Notes: a model not told the origin generated them from the sequence alone. 64,000 nucleotides of DNA from Mycobacterium sp. PS03-16 (GCF_004570325.1 NZ_SPQO01000004.1:62001-126000); one strand, 5' to 3'; shown: positions 46,843-55,837, counted from the first letter of the stretch. A program made the numbers and translations.

Positions 46843-46860
46843 ACTTGACGCATGTCAAGT
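46843..46860. promoter_or_regulatory. Perfect TetR operator between cyp136 and tetR
   Basis: ACTTGAC, 4-bp centre GCAT, GTCAAGT: an exact 18-bp dyad in the 118-bp divergent region. TTGAC in it may serve as a -35 element, so binding would block RNA polymerase. The TetR at 46898 is the natural binder. Confidence 0.8.
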
Positions 46861-46897
46861 TTGTTCCTGGCGTGCCGCGGTGCGAAGGTGGGAAGCG

Positions 46898-47533
46898 ATG
46901 ACCGCAGATTCCGTATCGCCCGAGATCCGCCGCAGTCGCGGCGACCGGCAACGTGACGCGATCGTCGCCGCGGTCCGGGCACTGCTCGAGGAACGGCCGT
47001 TCTCCGAACTGTCGGTGAGCACGATCAGCGAACACGCCGGCGTCGCCCGGTCCGGCTTCTACTTCTACTTCGACTCCAAGTACGCGGTCCTGGCGGTGAT
47101 CGTCGCCGACGCGATGGCCGAACTGGCCAAGCTGAGCCACGACTACGCTCCCCGGGAGGCCGACGAGTCGCCGTCGGAGTTCGCGCGGCGGATGGTCGGT
47201 TACGCCGCGGCGGTCTTCGCGAGCAACGATCCGATCATGCGGGCGTGCAAGGTCGCGCAGAGCACCGACGCGCAGATCCGCGAGATCATGAACGACTTCG
47301 AGGACATGGTCATCGACAAGATCGTCGGCCTGATCCGCCAGGACGACGGCGCCCGGCCGATCACCGACGACCTGCCCGCGCTGGTGCGGATGCTGACCGC
47401 GACGACTTCGATGACGCTGACCCAGGACAGCGCGTTCGTCGGGCGCCGCGACGATCCGGCCCGCGCGGTCGAGGTGGTCGAACGGCTGTGGCTGTACGGC
47501 CTGTGGGGTGGGTCCGACCTGCGCGAGGGCTGA
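46898..47533 (+). CDS. TetR-family repressor beside cyp136 (Rv3058c type)
   Basis: Regulator of 211 residues. HTH with LSVSTISEHAGVARSGFYFYFDSKYAVL (key part AGVARSGFYFYF), followed by a helical ligand domain (EtHR-like size). Start ATG at 46898 follows ggtggga. It is divergent from cyp136 and followed by the SDR gene, the order seen at Rv3057c-Rv3059. It should repress cyp136 and itself through the palindrome; the inducer may be the P450 substrate or product. Confidence 0.85.
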   Translation: MTADSVSPEIRRSRGDRQRDAIVAAVRALLEERPFSELSVSTISEHAGVARSGFYFYFDSKYAVLAVIVADAMAELAKLSHDYAPREADESPSEFARRMVGYAAAVFASNDPIMRACKVAQSTDAQIREIMNDFEDMVIDKIVGLIRQDDGARPITDDLPALVRMLTATTSMTLTQDSAFVGRRDDPARAVEVVERLWLYGLWGGSDLREG

Positions 47534-47564
47534 CCGTCCGCCGCCGAACGGTAGGGTCACCGCC

Positions 47565-48413
47565 ATGACGCAGCGCAGCGGGTTCGCCGGTAAGCGGTGC
47601 CTTCTCACCGGCGCCGCCAGCGGTATCGGACGCGCCACCGCGCTGCGTCTGGCCCGCGAGGGCGCCGTACTGTTCCTCACCGACCGCGACGCCGACGGCC
47701 TGCAGACCACCGTCGACGACGTCCGCGCGCTGGGCGGCACCGTCGGCGCGTACCGGGCGTTCGACATCTCCGACCACGACGCGGTCGTCGCGTTCGCCGA
47801 CGAGGTGCACCGCAGCCACGACGCCATGGACGTCGTCATGAACATCGCCGGTGTCTCGGCGTGGGGCACCGTGTCCACCCTCACCCACGAGCACTGGCGC
47901 TCGATGGTCGACATCAACCTGATGGGGCCCATCCACGTCATCGAGACGTTCGTACCGCCGATGGTCGCGGCGCGCCGGGGCGGGCACCTGGTCAACGTCT
48001 CCTCGGCCGCCGGCTTGGTGGCGCTGCCCTGGCACGCCGCGTACAGCGCCAGCAAGTACGGGCTGCGCGGGCTGTCGGAGGTGTTGCGCTTCGACCTGGC
48101 CCGGCACCGCATCGGGGTCTCGGTCGTGGTGCCCGGCGCGGTGAAGACCCCGCTGGTGCAGACCGTGCAGATCGCCGGTGTCGACCGTGAGGCGCCGAAC
48201 GTGCAGAAGTGGACCAACCGCTTCGCCGGTCACGCCGTCTCACCCGAACACGTGGCCGAGCGGATCCTCACCGGCGTGCGGCGCAACCGCTACCTCATCT
48301 ACACCTCACCCGACATCCGGGCGCTGTACCTGTTCAAGCGCACCATGTGGTGGCCCTACAGCGTGGCGATGCGGCAGGTCAACGTACTGTTCAGCCGGGC
48401 GCTGCGGCGCTAG
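47565..48413 (+). CDS. SDR-family oxidoreductase, Rv3057c type
   Basis: Classical SDR of 282 residues. TGAASGIGRATAL, NIAGVS, and active site YSASKYGLRGL. The C-terminal region (YLFKRTMWWPYSVAMRQVN) is hydrophobic and may touch the membrane, as in mycobacterial SDRs acting on lipids. ATG at 47565 lies 7 nt after a TAGGGT box, so it may have its own leaderless mRNA despite following tetR. Its stop TAG shares the CTAG of the opposing ATPase gene. Confidence 0.83.
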   Translation: MTQRSGFAGKRCLLTGAASGIGRATALRLAREGAVLFLTDRDADGLQTTVDDVRALGGTVGAYRAFDISDHDAVVAFADEVHRSHDAMDVVMNIAGVSAWGTVSTLTHEHWRSMVDINLMGPIHVIETFVPPMVAARRGGHLVNVSSAAGLVALPWHAAYSASKYGLRGLSEVLRFDLARHRIGVSVVVPGAVKTPLVQTVQIAGVDREAPNVQKWTNRFAGHAVSPEHVAERILTGVRRNRYLIYTSPDIRALYLFKRTMWWPYSVAMRQVNVLFSRALRR

Positions 48414-49582
48414 CGGCGGCCCCAGTCCCACGGCGGGGTGCTCAGCAGACCCTGCCCCTCGAGGCGGGTTTCGCCGACGTCCTTGTACAGGGTCAGCTGG
48501 ACGGCATCGCCGTCCTCGTCGAGCGGGACCGCGCCGAGCAACTCCACCATCGCGGCCGAGTGCGTCACCACCACCACCTGCGTCTGGGCGGCGGCGGTCG
48601 CGACGAGCGAGGCCAGCGGGCGGACCAGGTCCGGGTGCAGCGATGTCTCCGGTTCGTTGAGCACCATCAGCGACGGCGGGTCTGGGCTGAGCAGCGCGGC
48701 CGCCCACAGCAGGAAACGCAGTGTGCCGTCCGACAATTCGGCACAACGCAGGGGACGCAGCATGCCGGGCTGACGCAGTTGGAGGTCGAAGAGCCCGTCG
48801 TGCACCGCGATCTGCACGGTGGCGCCGTCGAACGCGTCGGCCACCGCGCGGGCCAGATCGTCGAAGCCGGCCTCGATGATGGTCTGGGTGGCCGCCGCCA
48901 GATCGCTGCCGTCGTCGGAGAGGACGGGAGTGCGAGTGCCGACCTGGGGCCGACGGGCCGGTGCGGCGGTGTCGACCCGGAAACCGTCGTAGAACCGCCA
49001 GGCGCGCAACCGATTCCGTACGGCGGCGAGTTCGGGCAGCGCGCCGGGGAACTCGGCCAGCACGCTGCGGTGCGACGGCAGCGCGCGGGTCAGATCGTCG
49101 AAGCCGCGTCCGAACTCCGAACTGGCCTCGACGTGTTCATTGCCGCGCCGCACCAGCGTGGACCCGGGACGCAGCACCGGACCGGCGAACACGGCCTCGC
49201 GCTTGATCTGCGGGTCTCGGGCGAACAGCGAGCCGGGGCCGGCGTGCTGGGGCAGGCCGAGGTCGACGAGGTAGCCGAAATCGTCTGCGCTGAACCCGAG
49301 TTCGAGCGACACCGGACGGGTGCGGACAGTGCCCTCGGCGCGTCCGGTGCGCCGGGCGCCCGCGGTCTGCTCGGGACCGGCCCACAGCGCCGACTGCAAC
49401 CCGCCTTCGCGGGCGAGCGAACCGATCACCTCACCGCGGCCGCAGTCGGCGAGCAGGCGCAGCGCCCGGTACAGCGACGATTTGCCGCTGCCGTTCGCGC
49501 CAGTCACCACGGTGAGCCGGCGCAGCGGCAGCACGACGTCCCGCAGCGAGCGGTAACCGCGGATCGCGACGGTCTGCAGCAT
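48410..49582 (-). CDS. AAA/SMC-like ATPase (RecF/OLD-type)
   Basis: ATPase of 390 residues. Walker A GANGSGKSS at 29-37, ABC-like signature ELSDGTLRF, Walker B LMVLNEPETSLHPDL, and switch His in VVVTHSAAMVELL. The short middle lacks long coiled coil. It resembles AAA_21 proteins that act in DNA repair, defence or unknown roles; no TOPRIM or nuclease domain is attached. It ends at the SDR stop (shared CTAG) and begins 9 bp after the dinB2 stop, so it may be co-transcribed with the polymerase. Confidence 0.75.
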   Translation of the reverse strand: MLQTVAIRGYRSLRDVVLPLRRLTVVTGANGSGKSSLYRALRLLADCGRGEVIGSLAREGGLQSALWAGPEQTAGARRTGRAEGTVRTRPVSLELGFSADDFGYLVDLGLPQHAGPGSLFARDPQIKREAVFAGPVLRPGSTLVRRGNEHVEASSEFGRGFDDLTRALPSHRSVLAEFPGALPELAAVRNRLRAWRFYDGFRVDTAAPARRPQVGTRTPVLSDDGSDLAAATQTIIEAGFDDLARAVADAFDGATVQIAVHDGLFDLQLRQPGMLRPLRCAELSDGTLRFLLWAAALLSPDPPSLMVLNEPETSLHPDLVRPLASLVATAAAQTQVVVVTHSAAMVELLGAVPLDEDGDAVQLTLYKDVGETRLEGQGLLSTPPWDWGRR

Positions 49583-49591
49583 GGGGCGAGG

Positions 49592-50635
49592 TTATCGGTG
49601 GCCGGTGACAGCCGGCATGGCCAGCTCCAGGCGCACGCCCAGCAGCCGGACCGGGCGGTCGAGGGGGAACTGGCCGAGCACGTCGAGCGCGGTGGCGGTC
49701 ACCGTCGTCGCATCGGTGGTGGGCGCGGCCAGCTTACGGATCTTGGTGCGCGTGTAGAAGGTGCTGGTGCGCACCGTGACCGCCACGCGCGTCACCACGC
49801 GGCCCTGCTCCACGACCTCGGCCAGGGTCTGCCGGGCCAGATCCGCGACGGCCGCCTCGATCTCGGTACGGTCGGTGAGGTCGTGCGGGAACGTGGTCAC
49901 GTGGCTGCGGGAGCGCGCCACCCACGGTTCGGCGCTGACGGTGTCGTCGCCGCCGCCCTTGGCCAGCAACAGGATCCACAATCCGGTGGTCGGGCCGAAC
50001 GCCTGGGTCAGCACGGTGGCGTCGGTGGCGGCCAGATCGGCGACCGTGGTGATGCCCATCGTCGCAAGCTTCTTCTGCGTCTTGGGCCCGATACCCCACA
50101 GGGCGTCGACGGGGCGGTCACCCATCACCGCCATCCAGTTGTCCTCGGTGAGCACGAAGACCCCGCCCGGCTTGCCGAACCCGGTCGCCACCTTCGCGCG
50201 CTGTTTGTTGTCGCTGATGCCCACCGAACACGACAGACCGGTCCCGGCGGCGACGACGGCGCGGATGCCCTCGGCGAGTGCCACGGGGTCCTCGACCTGC
50301 GCGCCGACGTAGGCCTCGTCCCAGCCCCACACCTCGACCGGATGTCCGAGGTCGCGCAACAGCGTCATCACCTCCTCGGAGGCCTCGTCGTAGGCGGCGG
50401 GATCCGACGGCAGGAACACCGCGTCCGGGCACTTGCGGGCGGCGGTGCGCAGGGGCATCCCGGCGTGCACGCCGAACTCCCGGGCCGGATACGACGCGCA
50501 GGTGACCACCTTGCGCGCCTCGGTCGGGTCGCCGCTGCCGCCGACGATCACCGGCAGCCCATCGAGTTCGGGGTGGCGGCGCAGTTCCACCGAGGCCAGG
50601 AACTGGTCGAGGTCGACGTGCAGGATCCAGCGCAT
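49592..50635 (-). CDS. dinB2: Y-family DNA polymerase DinB2
   Basis: Translesion polymerase of 347 residues. The first metal motif is HVDLDQFLASVE with Asp8, and the second is WGWDEAYVG with Asp106-Glu107. At the steric-gate site DinB1-type enzymes have an aromatic residue; here it is Leu13, as in M. smegmatis DinB2, which is known to insert ribonucleotides. Palm, thumb (helix-hairpin-helix PVDALWGIGPKT) and little-finger regions are complete. ATG at 50635 overlaps the TetR stop (TGATG), so the regulator and polymerase are coupled. Corresponds to Rv3056. Confidence 0.9.
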   Translation of the reverse strand: MRWILHVDLDQFLASVELRRHPELDGLPVIVGGSGDPTEARKVVTCASYPAREFGVHAGMPLRTAARKCPDAVFLPSDPAAYDEASEEVMTLLRDLGHPVEVWGWDEAYVGAQVEDPVALAEGIRAVVAAGTGLSCSVGISDNKQRAKVATGFGKPGGVFVLTEDNWMAVMGDRPVDALWGIGPKTQKKLATMGITTVADLAATDATVLTQAFGPTTGLWILLLAKGGGDDTVSAEPWVARSRSHVTTFPHDLTDRTEIEAAVADLARQTLAEVVEQGRVVTRVAVTVRTSTFYTRTKIRKLAAPTTDATTVTATALDVLGQFPLDRPVRLLGVRLELAMPAVTGHR

Positions 50636-51243
50636 CAGGTGCCGCACAGCTTGCGCGCCACGGCCTCCCAGGCGTCACCGAGTTGGTCGAGGGTGGCGCC
50701 CTCGGCCAGTCGATGCTCGACGTAGTCGGCGTCGAGCAGGGCGGTCAGCGCGGTGGCCTGGGCGTCGAGGTCGCCCGAGGTGCCGGCCGAGGCCAGCAGC
50801 ATGCGCACGTGCACGTGATGCAGGACCATCGGCGCGTTGAACCGGGTCTGCCGGTCGCGCGCGGCGTCGGAGAGCAGCGCGTGGTGGCGGTGGACGAACT
50901 CGAGGCGCTCCCGCCCGTAGGCGAGTAACCGGTCGAGCGGTGGTGCCCCCGGTCCCAGCGGCGGCGGCCCGAACATGAACGCCTGTTGGTGTTGCTTCTC
51001 GTTCTCGTCGAGCAGCACCACCATCAGTCCGGCGCGGCTGCCGAAGCGGCGGAAGAGTGTGCCTTTCCCGACGCCGGCGGCCGCGGCGATATCGTCGGTG
51101 CTCACGGCATCGGCGCCGCGTTCGGCGATCAATCGGCGGGCCGCGTCGATCAACAGGATCCGGTTGCGGGCGGCGTCCCCGCGCTCTTGCGGCGCGCTGT
51201 CGACCACCGGCAGGCCGAGGGACCGGTCGGTGGCGCTCACCAC
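50635..51243 (-). CDS. TetR-family regulator coupled to dinB2 (Rv3055 type)
   Basis: Regulator of 202 residues. HTH with VSTDDIAAAAGVGKGTLFRRFGSRAGL, then a helical ligand domain with several His (HRHHALL, HHVHVRM) that could bind metal. The start may be GTG at 51243 or the next GTG at 51240. The 14-bp dyad at 51268-51281 lies between it and the FMN reductase gene, so it probably controls both and, through coupling, DinB2. Order fits Rv3054c-Rv3056. Confidence 0.83.
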   Translation of the reverse strand: MVSATDRSLGLPVVDSAPQERGDAARNRILLIDAARRLIAERGADAVSTDDIAAAAGVGKGTLFRRFGSRAGLMVVLLDENEKQHQQAFMFGPPPLGPGAPPLDRLLAYGRERLEFVHRHHALLSDAARDRQTRFNAPMVLHHVHVRMLLASAGTSGDLDAQATALTALLDADYVEHRLAEGATLDQLGDAWEAVARKLCGT

Positions 51244-51267
51244 ACCACACTAACCCAGCCGGAATTA

Positions 51268-51281
51268 TTCGGACCGCAGTC
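51268..51281. promoter_or_regulatory. TetR operator between tetR-dinB2 and FMN reductase
   Basis: CGGAC, 4-bp CGCA, GTCCG, perfect over 14 bp and flanked by AT-rich half matches (att and gtt). Central in the 80-bp divergent region. Confidence 0.65.
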
Positions 51282-51323
51282 CGGTTTAATCGGGGGACGT
51301 GGACATCGAGGGAAGGACATGAC

Positions 51324-51866
51324 GTGTCGGATCTGAACGTGCTGGTGTTGGTGGGCAGCCTGCGGGCGGCGTCGGTGAACCGCCAGCTCGCCGAGCTTGC
51401 GGTGGAATCGGCTCCGGACGGCGTGACGCTGCGGCCGTTCGACGGGCTGGGCGAGCTGCCGTTCTACAACGAGGACCTCGACGTCGATCCGCTGCCCGAC
51501 TCGGTGGCCGAGCTGCGGCGGGTGGCGGCCGAGGCGGACGCGGCGCTGGTGATCACGCCGGAGTACAACGGCAGCATCCCTGCGGTGCTCAAGAACGCGA
51601 TCGACTGGCTGTCCCGGCCGTACGGCGACAGCGCGCTCAAGGACAAGCCGCTCGCGGTGATCGGTGCGGCGCTCGGCCGCTACGGCGGGGCGTGGGCCCA
51701 TGACGAGACGCGCAAGTCGTTCGGCATCGCCGGGCCGCGGGTGGTCGAGGACCTCAAGCTCTCGCTGCCCAGCGCGTCGCTGGACGGTAAGCACCCGCGG
51801 GAGAAAGCCGAGGTCGCCGGCGAGGTGCGCGACATCGTGGGCAAGCTGGTCGCCGAGGTGGGCTGA
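51324..51866 (+). CDS. NADPH-dependent FMN reductase (Rv3054c type)
   Basis: Flavodoxin-fold reductase of 180 residues. The FMN phosphate loop is VGSLRAASVNRQLAE and the second site is ITPEYNGSIPAVLKNAIDWLSRP. Such enzymes reduce FMN, quinones, chromate or azo dyes with NAD(P)H. GTG at 51324 follows ggaagg by 7 nt. Divergent from the TetR-dinB2 unit and followed by a strong terminator. Perhaps part of an oxidative or drug response with dinB2. Confidence 0.87.
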   Translation: MSDLNVLVLVGSLRAASVNRQLAELAVESAPDGVTLRPFDGLGELPFYNEDLDVDPLPDSVAELRRVAAEADAALVITPEYNGSIPAVLKNAIDWLSRPYGDSALKDKPLAVIGAALGRYGGAWAHDETRKSFGIAGPRVVEDLKLSLPSASLDGKHPREKAEVAGEVRDIVGKLVAEVG

Positions 51867-51883
51867 CCCAGAATGCGCCGCAA

Positions 51884-51916
51884 CGGCGGCACACCCCGAC
51901 CGGGGGTGTGCCGCCG
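51884..51916 (+). terminator. Strong hairpin terminator after the FMN reductase
   Basis: Perfect 14-bp stem CGGCGGCACACCCC (51884-51897) with its complement (51903-51916), 5-nt loop, 17 bp after the stop codon. No T-tract. Confidence 0.8.
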
Positions 51917-52448
51917 TCGGCGTCTGACGCCCATGGTGCCGTGACCGACCGCGGCGTTCGATGCGCTGAGCCGCGTGAAGTCCGGGCCGGTCGGGAGAAT
52001 GCGGGGCCGGCCCAGCGCCTCGAGGGAGTTTGCTGAGCGCCGCTGGGCGCCGGCGACCCCGGGCGACGTGTCGGTGCCCGGTGGTAGACCTGACCCATAT
52101 ATAGCGACACACCCACCGGCGGGTGTGGCGACACGCCGGTCCACACACCGGCGAAGTGCTTACGACCTGGGAATTCCAAAAATGTCATTCAGAACATCTT
52201 GTATCCGTAGGTCTTGTCGGCCACTAGGTGTAGTGTCTTGCTCACCGAAGAGCCACCAGAGTTCCGGAGGCCGATCGGGACGCAGAACGGGCGTCGTCCG
52301 GGGGTCTGACCACCGCGGACGCACCCGGGCCGCCGGGAATTTCGGAGGCCTGCGCGTCGCTGAAACAGATAGCGACATGAAGTACCCGAGTCAGTTGCCA
52401 GCCCGTCACCAGTCACCACCGCCGTCCGCGATAGGAGCCGTGCCGCCG
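51917..52448 (+). other. Long upstream region of nrdH with hairpins
   Basis: About 530 bp without a supported gene. The frame open from 51975 runs into nrdH but lacks protein character upstream. It holds TATATA near 52098-52103, hairpin CACACCC (52108-52114) with GGGTGTG (52121-52127), hairpin CGCCGGT (52134-52140) with ACCGGCG (52147-52153), and then the NrdR boxes. The transcript from the NrdR-box promoter would have a leader of about 200 nt before nrdH. Confidence 0.55.
52188..52235 (+). promoter_or_regulatory. NrdR boxes of nrdHIE
   Basis: The clear box is CACTA-GGTG-TAGTG (52222-52235). The same half sites recur before nrdF2 (61222-61235) inside a shared 9-base start GTCGGCCACTA. A weaker first box (AGAACATCTTGTAT region, 52191-52204) lies 32 bp centre to centre upstream, the three-turn spacing typical for NrdR. 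TAGTGT may be the -10, so NrdR would block polymerase when dATP is ample. Confidence 0.75.
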
Positions 52449-52691
52449 ATGACCGTCACCGTCTACACCAAGCCCGCCTGCGTCCAGTGCAACGCCACCT
52501 ACAAGGCCCTCGACAAGCAAGGCGTCGAGTACGAGGTCGTCGACATCTCCCTCGACAGCGAGGCTCGCGACTACGTGATGGCGCTCGGTTACCTGCAGGC
52601 GCCGGTCGTGGTGGCCGGCAGCGACCACTGGTCGGGCTTCCGCCCGGACCGGATCAAGGCCCTGTCGGGCGCGGTGGCGGCCACCGCCTGA
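52449..52691 (+). CDS. nrdH: Glutaredoxin-like NrdH redoxin
   Basis: Small electron donor of 80 residues for class Ib ribonucleotide reductase. Active site CVQC at residues 10-13 (KPACVQCNATYKALD) and the NrdH end motif DHWSGFRPD, which docks to thioredoxin reductase. ATG at 52449 matches family length; the open frame upstream does not. First gene of nrdH-nrdI-nrdE, 65 bp before nrdI, controlled by NrdR-type boxes. Confidence 0.93.
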   Translation: MTVTVYTKPACVQCNATYKALDKQGVEYEVVDISLDSEARDYVMALGYLQAPVVVAGSDHWSGFRPDRIKALSGAVAATA

Positions 52692-52756
52692 CGGGTATCC
52701 GTCCGGCACAGGGTGTGCGGCCGGTTCCGGCGGACAGGACCTGGAAGGGATAAGTG

Positions 52757-53212
52757 ATGGGTGCCCTCGTGTACTTCTCCAGTGTCTCGGAGAACACGCA
52801 CCGCTTCGTCGAGAAGCTGGGGTTCCCCGCGGACCAGGTCACCCGGATACCGCTGCACGGCCGGATCGAGGTCGACGAGCCCTACGTGCTGGTGCTGCCC
52901 ACCTACGGCGGTGGGCGCGCCACGCCGGACGTCAATGACGGGGGCTACGTCCCCAAGCAGGTCATCGCATTCTTGAACAACGAGCACAACCGGTCGTTGA
53001 TCCGCGGCGTCATCGCCGCGGGCAACACCAACTTCGGCGCCGAGTACGGCTACGCGGGCAACGTGGTGTCCCGCAAGTGCGGCGTCCCCTATCTCTACCG
53101 CTTCGAGCTGATGGGCACCCAGGAGGATGTCCAGGCGGTTCGGGCGGGACTCGCGGACTTCTGGAAGGACCAACCGACGTGGCACCCACCGTCACAGCTG
53201 CAGAGCCTGTAA
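52757..53212 (+). CDS. nrdI: Flavodoxin-like NrdI
   Basis: FMN protein of 151 residues that supplies superoxide to build the Mn(III)2-tyrosyl radical in Nrd[16 protein letters not shown] is the phosphate loop, VLPTYGGG the flavin loop, and the 90s region [10 protein letters not shown] the family mark. ATG at 52757 has ggaaggga 6 nt ahead; the GTG one codon before is too near. Its last 34 bp overlap nrdE, which ties their translation. Confidence 0.93.
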   Translation: MGALVYFSSVSENTHRFVEKLGFPADQVTRIPLHGRIEVDEPYVLVLPTYGGGRATPDVNDGGYVPKQVIAFLNNEHNRSLIRGVIAAGNTNFGAEYGYAGNVVSRKCGVPYLYRFELMGTQEDVQAVRAGLADFWKDQPTWHPPSQLQSL

Positions 53213-55347
53213 CCACCGGCGCACACGCGCTTCCGGGCGAAACGGATTACCACGCCCTCAACGCGATGCTGAACCTGTACGACGCCGAGGGCAGGATCCA
53301 GTTCGAGAAGGACGCTCAGGCGGCGCGGGAGTACTTCCTGCAGCACGTCAACCAGAACACGGTCTTCTTCCACAATCAGGACGAGAAGCTCGACTACCTG
53401 ATCCAGAAGGAGTACTACGAGCGCGAGGTGCTCGACCAGTACTCCCGCAACTTCGTCAAGACGCTGCTCGATCGCGCCTACGCCAAGAAGTTCCGCTTCC
53501 CGACGTTCCTCGGCGCGTTCAAGTACTACACCTCCTACACGCTCAAGACGTTCGACGGGAAGCGCTACCTCGAGCGCTTCGAGGACCGCGTCGTGATGGT
53601 GGCGCTCACGCTGGCCGCCGGCGACACCGTACTGGCCGAGAAGCTCGTCGACGAGATCATCGACGGCCGCTTCCAGCCGGCCACCCCGACGTTTCTCAAC
53701 TCGGGCAAGAAGCAGCGCGGCGAGCCGGTGAGCTGCTTCCTGCTCCGCATCGAGGACAACATGGAGTCCATCGGGCGCTCCATCAACTCCGCACTGCAGC
53801 TGTCCAAGCGCGGCGGCGGGGTCGCGTTGCTGCTGAGCAACATTCGCGAGCACGGGGCACCGATCAAGAACATCGAGAACCAGAGCTCGGGTGTCATCCC
53901 GATCATGAAGCTGCTCGAGGACTCGTTCTCCTACGCCAATCAGCTGGGGGCGCGGCAGGGCGCCGGCGCGGTGTACCTGCACGCCCACCATCCCGACATC
54001 TACCGGTTCCTCGACACCAAGCGCGAGAACGCCGACGAGAAGATCCGCATCAAGACCCTCTCGCTGGGTGTGGTGATCCCCGACATCACGTTCGAGCTGG
54101 CGAAGAAGAACGAGGACATGTACCTGTTCTCGCCGTACGACGTCGAGCGCGTGTACGGGCTGCCGTTCGCCGACATCTCGGTGACCGAGAAGTACTACGA
54201 GATGGTCGACGACGCGCGGATCCGCAAGACGAAGATCAAGGCGCGCGAGTTCTTCCAGACACTGGCCGAGCTGCAGTTCGAGTCGGGCTACCCGTACATC
54301 ATGTTCGAGGACACGGTGAACCGGTCGAATCCGATCGAGGGCAAGATCACGCACTCGAACCTGTGCTCGGAGATCCTGCAGGTCTCCACGCCGTCGGAGT
54401 TCAACGAGGACCTGTCGTACTCCAAGGTCGGCAAGGACATCTCGTGCAACCTCGGGTCGCTCAACATCGCCAAGGCGATGGACTCGCCCGACTTCGCCCA
54501 GACCATCGAGGTGGCGATCCGCGGCCTGACCGCGGTCAGTGACCAGACGTCGATCACGTCGGTGCCGTCGATCGAGCAGGGCAACAACGACTCCCACGCC
54601 ATCGGCCTCGGGCAGATGAACCTGCACGGGTACCTGGCGCGCGAGCGGATCTTCTACGGCTCCGAAGAGGGCATCGACTTCACGAACATCTACTTCTACA
54701 CCGTGCTCTACCACGCGCTGCGTGCGTCGAATCGCATTGCGATCGAACGCGGTACGTCGTTCAAGGGCTTCGAGCGCTCGAAGTACGCGTCGGGGGAGTT
54801 CTTCGACAAGTACACCGAGCAGGTGTGGGAGCCCAAGACCGACAAGGTGCGCCAGCTGTTCGCCGATGCCGGCATCCGCATCCCGACCCAGGACGACTGG
54901 CGGCGGCTCAAGGAGTCGGTGCAGCAGCACGGCATCTACAACCAGAACCTGCAGGCCGTGCCGCCGACGGGGTCGATCTCCTACATCAACCACTCGACCA
55001 GTTCGATCCACCCGGTCGCGTCGAAGATCGAGATCCGCAAGGAAGGCAAGATCGGCCGCGTCTACTACCCGGCGCCGTACATGACCAACGACAACCTGGA
55101 GTACTACCAGGACGCGTACGAGATCGGGTACGAGAAGATCATCGACACCTACGCCGCGGCCACCCAGCACGTGGACCAGGGGCTGAGCCTGACGCTCTTC
55201 TTCAAGGACACCGCCACCACGCGTGATGTGAACAAGGCGCAGATCTACGCCTGGCGCAAGGGCATCAAGACGCTGTACTACATCCGGCTGCGCCAGATGG
55301 CTTTGGAGGGCACCGAAGTCGAGGGCTGCGTCAGCTGCATGCTGTGA
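53179..55347 (+). CDS. nrdE: Class Ib ribonucleotide reductase, large subunit NrdE
   Basis: Catalytic subunit of 722 residues that reduces ribonucleoside diphosphates. Active-site Cys are seen in [10 protein letters not shown] and in [11 protein letters not shown] (thiyl radical and partners) with ISCNLGSLN; the radical path Tyr pair is near the end; the C-terminal redox pair is CVSCML. There is no N-terminal ATP-cone, as usual for NrdE. GTG at 53179 is preceded by ggaagg and lies within nrdI. A large two-way hairpin ends the operon. Matches Rv3051c. Confidence 0.94.
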   Translation: MAPTVTAAEPVTTGAHALPGETDYHALNAMLNLYDAEGRIQFEKDAQAAREYFLQHVNQNTVFFHNQDEKLDYLIQKEYYEREVLDQYSRNFVKTLLDRAYAKKFRFPTFLGAFKYYTSYTLKTFDGKRYLERFEDRVVMVALTLAAGDTVLAEKLVDEIIDGRFQPATPTFLNSGKKQRGEPVSCFLLRIEDNMESIGRSINSALQLSKRGGGVALLLSNIREHGAPIKNIENQSSGVIPIMKLLEDSFSYANQLGARQGAGAVYLHAHHPDIYRFLDTKRENADEKIRIKTLSLGVVIPDITFELAKKNEDMYLFSPYDVERVYGLPFADISVTEKYYEMVDDARIRKTKIKAREFFQTLAELQFESGYPYIMFEDTVNRSNPIEGKITHSNLCSEILQVSTPSEFNEDLSYSKVGKDISCNLGSLNIAKAMDSPDFAQTIEVAIRGLTAVSDQTSITSVPSIEQGNNDSHAIGLGQMNLHGYLARERIFYGSEEGIDFTNIYFYTVLYHALRASNRIAIERGTSFKGFERSKYASGEFFDKYTEQVWEPKTDKVRQLFADAGIRIPTQDDWRRLKESVQQHGIYNQNLQAVPPTGSISYINHSTSSIHPVASKIEIRKEGKIGRVYYPAPYMTNDNLEYYQDAYEIGYEKIIDTYAAATQHVDQGLSLTLFFKDTATTRDVNKAQIYAWRKGIKTLYYIRLRQMALEGTEVEGCVSCML

Positions 55348-55352
55348 GGCCG

Positions 55353-55414
55353 CGCCGAGACTACGGAAGATGACGGAATACGAGGAATCTCCGTCAACTT
55401 CCGTAGTCTCGGCG
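55353..55414. terminator. Very strong bidirectional hairpin between nrdE and DUF5997
   Basis: Outer stem CGCCGAGACTACGGAAG (55353-55369) pairs exactly with 55398-55414 (17 bp); one A-A mismatch; inner stem TGACGGA (55371-55377) pairs TCCGTCA (55390-55396); 12-nt loop. It lies 5 bp after the nrdE stop and 9 bp before the opposing gene end, so it serves both. Confidence 0.88.
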
Positions 55415-55422
55415 TTCGGGCC

Positions 55423-55809
55423 TCAGCCCTCGCGAGCCTGGTCAGCCCGCAGCGCCTTGAGGCGGCGCTCCTCGCGCAGCACGTTCTGGTAGCTCTCGCG
55501 TTCGGCGACCAGCCAGTCGGGTTTGTCGGCGAGCAGCGCATCGATCTGCTCGGTGGTGAGCGCCTCGGTGACGCCGCCGCGCGCGAGACCGGCGATCGAC
55601 ACGCCGAGCTTGGCGGCCACCAGGTTCTTCGGATGCGGCCCGTTCCTGCGCAGATCGGTGAGCCATTGCGGCGGGTCGGCCTGCAGGGCGGCGAGTTCGT
55701 CGCGGGTGATCGCGTTCTCCTGGAACTCCGCCGGCGTCGCGGGCAGGTACACGTCGAGCTTCTTCGCCGCCGTAGCGGGCTTCATCTGCTGCGCGTTCGG
55801 CCTGCTCAT
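55423..55809 (-). CDS. DUF5997 family protein
   Basis: Small soluble protein of 128 residues, rich in Lys, Glu and Ala. MKPATAAKKLDVYLPATPAEFQ and HPKNLVAAKLGVSIAGLARGG (key part PKNLVAAKLGVS) match the actinobacterial DUF5997 family, whose function is unknown. ATG at 55809 is 6 nt after a TAGGCT box, so leaderless. It is divergent, by only 28 bp, from a LysR effector-domain gene that also looks leaderless; the pair may act together. Confidence 0.8.
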   Translation of the reverse strand: MSRPNAQQMKPATAAKKLDVYLPATPAEFQENAITRDELAALQADPPQWLTDLRRNGPHPKNLVAAKLGVSIAGLARGGVTEALTTEQIDALLADKPDWLVAERESYQNVLREERRLKALRADQAREG

Positions 55810-55815
55810 GGCCCC

Positions 55816-55831
55816 AGCCTATCGGTAGCCT
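55816..55831. promoter_or_regulatory. Overlapping divergent leaderless promoters
   Basis: TAGGCT (minus strand, 55821-55816) and TAGCCT (plus strand, 55826-55831) are -10 boxes pointing away from each other. Each is exactly 6 nt before a start codon (ATG 55809, GTG 55838). The two polymerases cannot bind together, so the two genes should compete or be co-regulated. Confidence 0.65.
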
Positions 55832-55837
55832 GAGGCC

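Noticed and set aside
48410..50635. OLD-type or retron-like defence island from ATPase plus polymerase
   Set aside because: The ATPase has no TOPRIM, the polymerase is a standard DinB2, and the order matches the conserved mycobacterial core.
51975..52448. N-terminal extension of nrdH in the same frame
   Set aside because: NrdH proteins are about 80 residues and start at the strand MTVTVYTKP; the upstream part overlaps hairpins and NrdR boxes.
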